DNA of 9,061 nt from Sandarakinorhabdus sp. (lineage in GTDB: Bacteria; Pseudomonadota; Alphaproteobacteria; Sphingomonadales; Sphingomonadaceae). Each line of letters opens with the position of its first letter. Position 1 is the first letter of the stretch. The stretch spans positions 1 through 9,061 of the forward strand of contig JALOSK010000067.1 of assembly GCA_025458465.1 (NCBI GenBank), read 5' to 3'. The position numbers were made by a program, and so were the translations under genes. Below, piece after piece: positions 1-5,943 of this stretch. The notes beneath the pieces were generated by a model, which was not told the origin of the DNA, made no database searches, and saw only the letters and a program-made list of their open reading frames with translations.

Positions 1-897
1 ATCAAGAACCCGGTGGAAATCGCCGGCACCACCGCCGCCCATGTCCGCGACGGCGCGGCGCTCACCCGATTCCTGGCCTGGTTCGATGCCGAGGCGCCCA
101 AGGGCGGGCTCGACGAACTGTCCGCCGCCGAACGCCTGCGCCAGTTCCGGGCCGAGAGCAACAGCCTGGAAGATCTGTCATTCGACACCATTTCCGCCGC
201 CGGCCCCAACGCCGCCCTGCCGCATTACCGGGTGAGCGATGAAACCAACCGGCCGATTGCCATGAACAGCATCTATCTGGTCGATTCGGGCGGCCAGTAT
301 CGTGATGGCACCACCGATGTGACCCGCACCATGGTGGTGGGCACGCCGACGCCGGAAATGCAGGACCGCTTCACCCGCGTGCTGAAAGGCCATATCGCGC
401 TGTCCCGCGCCATCTTCCCGGCCGGCACGCGCGGCGTGCAGCTGGATGCGCTGGCCCGCCAGCATCTGTGGGCCGCCGGCCTTGATTACAACCACGGCAC
501 CGGTCACGGGGTGGGCAGCTATCTTTCGGTGCACGAAGGCCCGCAGCGCATCGCGGCGGCCTGGTCGGCCCAGCCGGGCAATGATGAACCGTTGCAGCCG
601 GGCATGATCCTTTCGAACGAGCCGGGCTATTACAAGACCGGCGAATACGGCATCCGGATCGAGAATCTGGTGCTGGTGGAAGCCCGCCACAGCGACGGCG
701 CCGAACGCGAGATCATGGGCTTCCGCGATCTCACGCTGGCGCCCATCGATCGGCGTCTGGTGGATGTGGCGCTGCTGACGGCGGAGGAGCGGGATTGGTG
801 GAACGCCTATCACGCCCGGGTCGCCGCCGAGATCGGTCCGCTGCTGACCGATGCGGCCGAGCGCGCCTGGCTGGAGCAGGCCTGCGCGCCGCTGTGA
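1..897 (+). CDS. Xaa-Pro aminopeptidase (aminopeptidase P, M24B family), 5'-truncated by window edge
   Basis: Removes an N-terminal residue that precedes proline; a dinuclear-metal cytosolic peptidase. The reading frame is open from base 1 (residues IKNPVEIAG...), so the gene begins outside the window; the GTG at 13 is an internal valine, not a start. The 298 visible codons are the catalytic pita-bread domain. Counting codons from base 1, the five metal ligands are visible: D95 (in VDSGG), D106 (in TTDVTRT), H169 (in GTGHGVG), E207 (in SNEPGYY) and E221 (in IRIEN). Their spacing of 11/63/38/14 is close to the human cytosolic enzyme XPNPEP1 (D415, D426, H489, E523, E537; recalled) and unlike E. 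coli PepP. The full protein is therefore probably the roughly 600-residue, three-domain type, with its first half upstream. The C-terminal extension after the last ligand (DWWNAYHARV onwards) also fits that type. The stop is TGA at 895-897. No export signal can be judged because the N-terminus is absent. Confidence 0.93.
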   Translation: MKNPVEIAGTTAAHVRDGAALTRFLAWFDAEAPKGGLDELSAAERLRQFRAESNSLEDLSFDTISAAGPNAALPHYRVSDETNRPIAMNSIYLVDSGGQYRDGTTDVTRTMVVGTPTPEMQDRFTRVLKGHIALSRAIFPAGTRGVQLDALARQHLWAAGLDYNHGTGHGVGSYLSVHEGPQRIAAAWSAQPGNDEPLQPGMILSNEPGYYKTGEYGIRIENLVLVEARHSDGAEREIMGFRDLTLAPIDRRLVDVALLTAEERDWWNAYHARVAAEIGPLLTDAAERAWLEQACAPL

Positions 898-989
898 CAC
901 GGTCGACAAGGCCGCTGCGCGTCCCCTGCGTCACCCTTCACCTTCGTTGCCGCGCGCCATCATGCTATCAGCGGCGTGACACACGTTCC

Positions 990-993
990 GGAG
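990..993 (+). promoter_or_regulatory. Ribosome binding site of the GPx-like gene
   Basis: GGAG lies 7 bases before the ATG at 1001. It supports that ATG (or the adjacent in-frame ATG at 1004) as the start. No convincing sigma-70 promoter is visible in the 103 bases between the aminopeptidase stop and this start. Confidence 0.6.
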
Positions 994-1000
994 ACCTGCC

Positions 1001-1552
1001 ATGATGAAGCCTGTTGCCCTCGCCGCCGCCGCGCTCACCGCGCTGGTGGCTGCCGCGCCTGCCCCGCAAAGCCTGCACCAGTTCACCCTGAAGACCATCG
1101 ACGGCAAGCCGATGCCGATGGCGCAGTACAAGGGCAAGGTGGTGCTGCTGGTGAACACCGCCTCCATGTGCGGCTTCACCCCCCAGTATGAGGGCCTGCA
1201 GTCGCTGCACGACAGCTACAAGGCCAAGGGCTTCACCGTGATCGGCGTGCCGTCCGGCGATTTCGGCGATCAGGAATTCGGCAGCAATGGCGAAGTGAAG
1301 CAGTTCTGCGAAAGCAAGTTCGGCATCAAGTTCCCGATGGCCGAAAAGGCTGTGGTCAAGGGCCCGAAGGCCATCCCGCTGTACAAGTGGGCGGCGAACA
1401 CGCTGGGTGAAGACAAGACCCCGCAGTGGAACTTCCACAAATATCTGATCGGCAAGGATGGCAAGCTGATCGCCGCCTTCGGCACCCGCACCACGCCCAC
1501 CTCCCCGGAAGTGACGGCAGCGGTGCAGAAGGCGCTGGCCGCAAAGGGCTGA
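1001..1552 (+). CDS. Glutathione peroxidase family thiol peroxidase, exported
   Basis: A 183-residue thioredoxin-fold peroxidase expected to reduce hydrogen peroxide and organic hydroperoxides, using thioredoxin or glutathione. Residues 1-21 (MMKPVALAAAALTALVAAAPA) form a hydrophobic signal peptide, so the enzyme should act in the periplasm. The peroxidatic Cys57 lies in NTASMCGFTPQYEGLQ, the GPx signature. The C-terminal WNF motif gives Trp143 and Asn144. The second motif is divergent: in place of FPCNQFGGQE it reads GVPSGDFGDQE, so the usual Cys is Ser85 and the usual catalytic Gln is Asp87. A second cysteine, Cys103 (KQFCESKFG), sits where BtuE-type bacterial GPx also has one and could serve as the resolving cysteine. 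The length is typical for bacterial GPx once the signal is removed. It follows the aminopeptidase by 103 bases on the same strand and faces the small gene downstream with a 12-base gap. The family is secure; the reductant and substrate are not known. Confidence 0.93.
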   Translation: MMKPVALAAAALTALVAAAPAPQSLHQFTLKTIDGKPMPMAQYKGKVVLLVNTASMCGFTPQYEGLQSLHDSYKAKGFTVIGVPSGDFGDQEFGSNGEVKQFCESKFGIKFPMAEKAVVKGPKAIPLYKWAANTLGEDKTPQWNFHKYLIGKDGKLIAAFGTRTTPTSPEVTAAVQKALAAKG

Positions 1553-1564
1553 TCGGGTCTGGCG

Positions 1565-1753
1565 CTAATCGGGCCTGGTCGCGTCGCCGGGATGCTGGCT
1601 GCGTGCCGGGTCTCCGGCGCAGCCTGTGGGGTGCTGATCCTCAAGTGGATCCGCACGGCCACCCAGCCCCTTGCGCTTCCTCAGGTTCGCACGCAGCGCC
1701 GCCGCCAGCCGTTCGGCGCGCGCTGCTGCCTGCTTGTCGGTTTCCTTGGTCAT
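1565..1753 (-). CDS. Small conserved protein with RLAAALRANLRKRK motif, function unknown
   Basis: A 62-residue protein. The start is ATG at 1753-1751, preceded by AAAGG (complement of 1761-1765) 7 bases away, and the stop is TAG at 1567-1565. The first half (MTKETDKQAAARAERLAAALRANLRKRK) is a charged, helix-prone stretch that resembles a small protein family I remember as common in sphingomonads, where its role is unknown; I cannot name a database entry. The tail after residue 30 is rich in Gly, Pro, Asp and His, has no recognisable motif, and may be unstructured. There is no signal peptide or membrane segment. It converges with the GPx-like gene and diverges from the tRNA-Thr gene, so it is probably transcribed alone. 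That it is a real gene is supported by the good ribosome site, the gap between neighbours that it fills, and the family resemblance. Confidence 0.6.
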   Translation of the reverse strand: MTKETDKQAAARAERLAAALRANLRKRKGLGGRADPLEDQHPTGCAGDPARSQHPGDATRPD

Positions 1754-1793
1754 GGCCGGACCTTTAGCCGATTGCCGCCCGGCCTGTCAGCGC

Positions 1794-1822
1794 TTGACAG
1801 TATGACGGCCCTTGGCCATAGG
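1794..1822 (+). promoter_or_regulatory. Promoter of tRNA-Thr (-35 TTGACA, -10 CATAGG)
   Basis: A perfect -35 hexamer TTGACA (1794-1799) is followed, after 17 bases, by CATAGG (1817-1822), which matches three of six consensus positions, including the adjacent A-T-A. The predicted start near 1829 lies about 30 bases before the tRNA. The G/C-rich stretch just after the -10 resembles the discriminator of stringently controlled stable-RNA promoters; that regulation is inference. The -35 overlaps a palindrome at 1784-1800. Confidence 0.55.
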
Positions 1823-1858
1823 GCCGGGCCTGCCTGGAAACGGGCACAGCGGGGCCGT

Positions 1859-1933
<75 letters not shown>

Positions 1934-1956
1934 CCGCCCCCTTTCCGGACAAGACG

Positions 1957-2409
1957 ATGTTCGCCGATACCCACTGCATCACCCGCATCGGGGAGGGCCT
2001 TATCGCCGCCACCCTGGCTAGGGCGGAGTGGACGCACGCGGCCCATGTCGCCGCCGCAGCGCACATCATCGCTGCGCGCCCGGATCTTGATGCCGAACGC
2101 GACATGCCGGGCTTCATCCGCCGTTACAACACGGCCACGGGCAGCGTGAACAGCGACACCGCTGGCTATCACCATTCGATCACGCTGGCCTCGCTGGCGG
2201 CGGTGCGTGCCGGCCTCGCGCTGGCCCAGGCATCATCTGCCCCTGGCGACCTGGCAGCGCAGGTGAACGGGTTGCTGGCCGGCATGCTGGGCGACAAGCA
2301 CTGGCCTGAACGCTTCTGGACGCGCGGAACGCTGTTCTCCGTGCCCGCCCGTCGCAGCTGGGTGGCGCCCGATCGCGCTGCTCTGCCGTTCATGGTTCGG
2401 GCAGGCTGA
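1957..2409 (+). CDS. Conserved uncharacterised protein with WTHAAH and YHHSIT motifs
   Basis: A 150-residue soluble-looking protein without signal peptide or membrane segments. I recognise the pattern of a widespread proteobacterial family of unknown function: WTHAAH (25-30), then RRYN (55-58), SDTAGYHHSIT (66-76) and a C-terminal ARRSWVAPDRAALP segment (residues 132-145). I cannot give it a name. The conserved histidines (27, 30, 72, 73) and the mainly helical look would allow a metal or small-ligand site, but this is inference. The start ATG at 1957 is chosen because the longer in-frame GTG at 1873 lies inside the tRNA. The Shine-Dalgarno is weak: only GGA at 1947-1949, 7 bases ahead. It begins 23 bases after the tRNA CCA with no visible terminator, so it may be co-transcribed with the tRNA and released by tRNA processing. 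The stop TGA is at 2407-2409, and the M24 gene follows after 50 bases. Confidence 0.82.
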   Translation: MFADTHCITRIGEGLIAATLARAEWTHAAHVAAAAHIIAARPDLDAERDMPGFIRRYNTATGSVNSDTAGYHHSITLASLAAVRAGLALAQASSAPGDLAAQVNGLLAGMLGDKHWPERFWTRGTLFSVPARRSWVAPDRAALPFMVRAG

Positions 2410-2433
2410 CAAGCGCGTCTGCCTGCCCTAAAG

Positions 2434-2453
2434 CCCCTGACATCACAGGGGAG
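2434..2453 (+). promoter_or_regulatory. Ribosome binding site of the M24 gene, lying in a short hairpin
   Basis: The strong Shine-Dalgarno AGGGGAG (2447-2453) sits 6 bases before the ATG at 2460 and fixes that start. CCCCTG (2434-2439) and CAGGGG (2446-2451) are a perfect 6-bp inverted repeat with a 6-base loop, so the 3' arm overlaps the ribosome site. Whether the stem forms and limits translation in the cell cannot be told from sequence. Confidence 0.6.
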
Positions 2454-2459
2454 ACCAGA

Positions 2460-3821
2460 ATGAAACCGCTCATCACCGCATTGCTGCTCGGCATGGCTGC
2501 CACCGGGGCCACAACCGTGTTCGCGCAAGACTATCAGCGGCCCGGCGTGCCGTCCTTGCGTGATCGTGTGGCAGCGCAGGACAGGCTGGTGAAGGCGCGG
2601 CTGGACACGGTGGTGCCGAAGATCATGCGCGAGGTGGGGGTGGACATGTGGGTCCTCGTCGCCAGCGAGTATAATGAAGATCCGGTGGTGAAGGCGATGC
2701 TGCCCGCCACCTGGGCCTCGGCACGGCGGCGCATGGTGCTGATCTTCTTCGATCGCGGCCCGGAAAAGGGGGTCGAGCGGCTGGCCATTGCCCGCTATCC
2801 GGTGGGCGATCTGTTCCCCTCGGTGTGGAACCCCGAACAGCAGCCGGAACAATGGGCGCGCGTCGCCCAGGTGATTGCCGAACGCAATCCAAAGCGCATC
2901 GCCGTCAACATCAGCCGGGATTTCGCGCTGGCCGATGGCCTCGCCACCGGTGAACATCGTCAGCTCGTCACCGCGCTGGGCCCGATGGCCAGCCGGCTGG
3001 AAAGCCACGACCGGCTGGCGCTGGGCGTTCTGGAAACCCGCACGCCCCAGGACATGGACGTGTATCAGGGCATCATGCGCGTCGCCCATGCGCTGATCCC
3101 CGAAGGCCTGTCCGAAAAGGTGATCACGCCGGGTGTGACCACCACGCAGGACGTGGTGTGGTGGTATCGTGAACGGCTGGCCGATCTGCGGCAGGACGCC
3201 TGGTGCCAGCCTTCGGTGACCATCCAGCGTGCCAACGGGCCCCAAGGTCCTTTGGGCATCAAGCCCGGCACCCAGACTTTGCCGGAAAACAACGTGATCA
3301 TGCCCGGCGATCTGCTGCACGTGGATTTCTGCGCCGGCATGCTGGGCCTGAAGACCGACACGCAGCAACTGGCCTATGTGCTGAAGCCCGGCGAAACCGA
3401 CGCACCGGCCGGGCTGAAGGCCGGCATGGCCGCCGCCAACAAGGTGCAGGATGCGCTGATTGCCAGCTTCCGAACCGGATTGACCGGCAACGAGGTGCTG
3501 ATGGCGGCGCGCGAGAAGGCGATTGCCGCCGGTACCAACCCCATCATCTACACCCACTCGATCGGCCTGCACGGCCACGGCGCCGGGCCGTGGATCGGCA
3601 GCTGGGAAAACCAGAACCCGATCTCCGGCCGCGGCGATTATCGCATCTATCCCGACACCGCCTGGTCCATCGAGCTGGCGGCGCTGGCAAAGGTGCCGGA
3701 ATGGGGCGGCGCAGAGGTGCGCTTCCCGCTGGAGGTGGACGGCTTCTGGAACGGCAGCAGCTTCCGCTGGATCGACGGCCGTCAGACCCAGCTGATGCTG
3801 ATCCCGCGCGCGCCGAAATAG
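2460..3821 (+). CDS. Exported M24 family metallopeptidase (Xaa-Pro aminopeptidase-like)
   Basis: A 453-residue protein. Residues 1-22 are a signal peptide (MKPLITALLLGMAATGATTV, then FA before QDYQ), so it is predicted to be periplasmic. Residues about 30-195 match the N-terminal creatinase/prolidase-like domain, and about 200-450 the M24 pita-bread domain. Candidate metal ligands are D289 (HVDF), D300 (LKTDTQQ), H373 (LHGHGAG), E405 (WSIELAA) and E425 (PLEVDG). The first spacing of 11 is canonical. The usual E-P-G motif around the fourth ligand is replaced by IELAA, and the region after the fifth is atypical, so the substrate may not be a plain Xaa-Pro peptide. Length is normal for exported M24 proteins. 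It follows the uncharacterised 150-residue gene by 50 bases and converges with the DUF885 gene, another exported peptidase-like protein, across a shared terminator. Peptide scavenging is the likely role, by inference. Stop TAG at 3819-3821. Confidence 0.88.
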   Translation: MKPLITALLLGMAATGATTVFAQDYQRPGVPSLRDRVAAQDRLVKARLDTVVPKIMREVGVDMWVLVASEYNEDPVVKAMLPATWASARRRMVLIFFDRGPEKGVERLAIARYPVGDLFPSVWNPEQQPEQWARVAQVIAERNPKRIAVNISRDFALADGLATGEHRQLVTALGPMASRLESHDRLALGVLETRTPQDMDVYQGIMRVAHALIPEGLSEKVITPGVTTTQDVVWWYRERLADLRQDAWCQPSVTIQRANGPQGPLGIKPGTQTLPENNVIMPGDLLHVDFCAGMLGLKTDTQQLAYVLKPGETDAPAGLKAGMAAANKVQDALIASFRTGLTGNEVLMAAREKAIAAGTNPIIYTHSIGLHGHGAGPWIGSWENQNPISGRGDYRIYPDTAWSIELAALAKVPEWGGAEVRFPLEVDGFWNGSSFRWIDGRQTQLMLIPRAPK

Positions 3822-3825
3822 GATC

Positions 3826-3856
3826 GAGGCCCGGCAAATCGGATTTGCCGGGCCTC
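3826..3856. terminator. Bidirectional terminator between convergent genes
   Basis: GAGGCCCGGCAAATC (3826-3840) and GATTTGCCGGGCCTC (3842-3856) are perfect 15-base inverted repeats around one central base. After opening a minimal loop, the stem is about 14 bp and G/C-rich at its base. It lies 4 bases after the M24 stop and 11 bases before the end of the DUF885 gene, so it can serve both strands. Neither side carries a long T run: the plus side continues GTCTCCCTTGG, and the minus side has only a short CTATTT. Confidence 0.75.
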
Positions 3857-3867
3857 GTCTCCCTTGG

Positions 3868-5487
3868 TCACTTGCCCGGCGGCAGGTTCAGCCACTGCTG
3901 CCGGATCAGCGACACCGGGATCATGCCGAAGCCGCCCAGCCGGTCATAGAAGCCCTTGACCGTGAAGCGGTCGCCGGACAGGCCGGCGCGTTCCTGTTCG
4001 GCCAGTTCGGCAAACAATTGTTCGATCTGCGCCTTGCCGGTGATGTAGCTGGGACCATAGCCCGGTTGGCGCAGATAGAGCGACTGTTCAAAGCCGAGCA
4101 GCGGCAGATCCGGGCTCATCCAGCCATTGGGCGTGCGGTTCACCTGCATCGCCATCGCCGCCTTCAGGTCGATCATGTTGGCCTGGGCATAGAGCGAGGC
4201 CAGACCGCGGGCGGCGCGCTGGGCCTGCATGATCCACACCACTTCCCGGCTGCGCGGTTCCTTGTCGAACAGGCCGGCATCCAGCATCATGGCTTCCATG
4301 GCGGTGGCGTTGCCTTCCGCCCGGCTTACCCACACATTGTAGAGCAACGGGCCGCGGCGGACCGGCGAGGGATGCGGGCGGGCCTGCATCTCGGCCAGAT
4401 CCCACCAGTGATAGAAGTGCGCGAACAGGCTGTTGGGCGCGCGCCCCTGCGCGATGGCGAAGAAGTTCTGCTGTTCGGGCGGCAGCCATTTGCCGATCCG
4501 CTTCACCAGTTCCGGCTTCATCCACGGCTGGATGGTGGCAACGCCGGTTTCATCCATGAAACGGATGAAATGATCGATGTCGGCCATGCTCTTGGCGTCC
4601 CACTCGGCCTGATTGGTCGGGCTGGTCAGGGCCGGCAGGGCCTTGTGGTGATTTTCTTCCAGCCGCAGGCCGGCATGGGCACGTTCCAGTTCGCGCTTCA
4701 GGATCGCCACCTCGTCCGACCAGGTGTAGGGCGAAAGCTGGACGTGCTTCAGATACCAGTTGTAGGCCTCCACCCCAACGCCCGAAGGCCCGGTCTTCTT
4801 CGGCGCTTCGGCCTTCACCCAGGCGATGAATTCCTCGGTGGCGGCCAGCGCGGCGGCGGTGGCGCGCATCGCATCACGATGGCCCTTCACCTTGCCCTGC
4901 AGGTCGCGCAGCGCATCGGCCTGTTCGCCCAGCGTGATGATGCTGGCGTTCCACAGATCGGCCGCGTTGCCGTTCAGATTGCCGCGCGCCTGGCGCAGCA
5001 ACGCCGGAATATGGCCCAGTTCGCCGGCCAGCCTGGCCGCATCCGCCTTGGACAGCGGGAAGCGATACTGCCACACTTCGATCGGGGCGATGTGCACGGG
5101 GCCTTCGTGGGCCGGCGTGTCGCTCTGGGCGCTCCAGATGGAGACATACCAGGCCGGATCACGTTCCCAGGGCTTGGCCATTTCCAGATCGAACTTCAGG
5201 CCGTTCATCTCGGCGCGCACCAGCTGCCAGTCCACCTTGTCGGCCACCGCCCAGCCAGCCGTGTCGATGGCCGCCAGCCGCGCTTCGAAGGCCTTCAGCC
5301 CCTGGGCCCGCACCGCGTTGCCGGCCGGCGTGTAATCCGGCACGCCATCGGCAGGCCGGGCATCATGGAAGCGCCGCCAATCGGCGAACAGCGCGTGCAG
5401 ATCGGCCGGCGTGGCGGCGACCGCGGGCGTCAGCGCCACCAGCAGCATCGAAAGCAACTGGGCAATATGGGTCAGAAGGCGGGCCAT
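3868..5487 (-). CDS. Exported DUF885 family protein
   Basis: A 539-residue protein of the DUF885 family, whose members are often annotated as peptidase-like; the activity here is unproven. Residues 1-25 form a signal peptide ending PAVAA, so it is exported, probably to the periplasm. Family landmarks in order: GVGVEAYNWYLKHVQLSPYT (236-255), HFYHWWDLAEM (357-367), RRGPLLYN (377-384), RAEGNATAMEAMMLDAGLFD (389-408, the usual Glu-containing helix), RAARGLASLYAQA (424-436) and RQPGYGPSYITGKAQIEQL (473-491). I see no HExxxPGH-type motif before the RAEG helix, so this belongs to a divergent branch that may be catalytically different. The start ATG (5487-5485) is supported by CGGGGAG (complement of 5494-5500), 6 bases upstream. 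It stands alone on the minus strand, 84 bases downstream of the beta-barrel remnant, and converges with the M24 peptidase. No clear promoter is seen in those 84 bases, although AAATTATG (complement of 5524-5531) is a possible A/T-rich -10 zone. Confidence 0.87.
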   Translation of the reverse strand: MARLLTHIAQLLSMLLVALTPAVAATPADLHALFADWRRFHDARPADGVPDYTPAGNAVRAQGLKAFEARLAAIDTAGWAVADKVDWQLVRAEMNGLKFDLEMAKPWERDPAWYVSIWSAQSDTPAHEGPVHIAPIEVWQYRFPLSKADAARLAGELGHIPALLRQARGNLNGNAADLWNASIITLGEQADALRDLQGKVKGHRDAMRATAAALAATEEFIAWVKAEAPKKTGPSGVGVEAYNWYLKHVQLSPYTWSDEVAILKRELERAHAGLRLEENHHKALPALTSPTNQAEWDAKSMADIDHFIRFMDETGVATIQPWMKPELVKRIGKWLPPEQQNFFAIAQGRAPNSLFAHFYHWWDLAEMQARPHPSPVRRGPLLYNVWVSRAEGNATAMEAMMLDAGLFDKEPRSREVVWIMQAQRAARGLASLYAQANMIDLKAAMAMQVNRTPNGWMSPDLPLLGFEQSLYLRQPGYGPSYITGKAQIEQLFAELAEQERAGLSGDRFTVKGFYDRLGGFGMIPVSLIRQQWLNLPPGK

Positions 5488-5571
5488 TGGTCACTCCCCG
5501 AAACGGCACAGGCCGCTTTCATGGCATAATTTGTGCGCACCGCAAACCATCGTTCGCAGGCCGGCGGAAAT

Positions 5572-5943
5572 TCAGAAGCGCGTGGAAATCCCGGCATAGG
5601 CCACCAGATCGGGCGTGGCCTGATTGAGGCCGATATTGGCGCCAACATCCAGCTGCAGGGCAGGACGCGGCAGCCACGCCAGCGAGACATCATAACTGTA
5701 TTGCCGCACCGTGCCCGACGGATCGAAATTCTGGCTGGTCCAGATTTCGTTGTAGAGGGTGAACGGGCCGAGTTGCTTGGCAAGGTTGACAAGGCCGGTG
5801 ATGCCCATGTGACGGCCACTGCCATCAACATCGGCCAGCACATCAAGCTGCGGACCCAGCGTCACCGTCCAGCCGCCGGGCGCGCTGATGTTGATCGGCA
5901 TGGCCAATCCGCCTTCCAACTTCCCGCTTCCGCTGCCAACCAC
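5572..5943 (-). pseudogene. C-terminal remnant of MetA-like outer-membrane beta-barrel (transporter, Phenol_MetA_deg-like)
   Basis: About 120 codons that read as the C-terminal half of the outer-membrane barrel family often labelled 'MetA-pathway of phenol degradation' or simply 'transporter'. Typical segments are KLEGGLAMPI, LDVLADVDGSGRH, LQLDVGANIGLNQATPD and the terminal AYAGISTRF, which ends in the aromatic residue used for barrel insertion. Family members are usually about 250-300 residues with a signal peptide; here neither the signal nor the N-terminal strands exist. The open frame continues upstream only as an out-of-frame shadow of the transporter gene. Homology appears to begin near 5925 and the last 60 or so bases of the transporter gene overlap it in another frame. 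The stop is TGA at 5574-5572. Possible starts are GTG at 5943 and ATG at 5901, but neither would restore export. I read it as a gene that lost its 5' half by deletion. A short functional peptide is possible but unlikely. Confidence 0.72.

Noticed and set aside
178..909. 243-codon minus-strand open frame opposite aminopeptidase P
   Set aside because: Antisense to a strand carrying all five M24 ligands; composition is that of a shadow frame.
943..971. Possible promoter TTCGTT-N17-TATCAG ahead of the GPx-like gene
   Set aside because: The -35 is too weak and the match is likely by chance in a 100-base gap.
1762..1790. Divergent promoter for the 62-residue gene using CTGACA as a -35
   Set aside because: The required -10 would be CTAAAG, a poor match that also coincides with the ribosome site.
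2169..3578. 469-codon open frame on the minus strand opposite the uncharacterised gene and the M24 gene
   Set aside because: Low-complexity His/Gly/Arg-rich translation, no family resemblance, and antisense to a convincing M24 enzyme.
5472..5522. 16-codon upstream open frame overlapping the start of the DUF885 gene (minus strand, ATG at 5522)
   Set aside because: No ribosome site was seen for it, and the amino-acid content shows no attenuator pattern. It could be a coupling leader but nothing supports it.
4018..5529. 503-codon open frame on the plus strand opposite the DUF885 gene
   Set aside because: It is exactly antisense to a well-recognised signal-peptide-bearing DUF885 protein. Its translation is rich in Gly, Arg and His with no domain logic, as expected of a shadow frame in high-G+C DNA.
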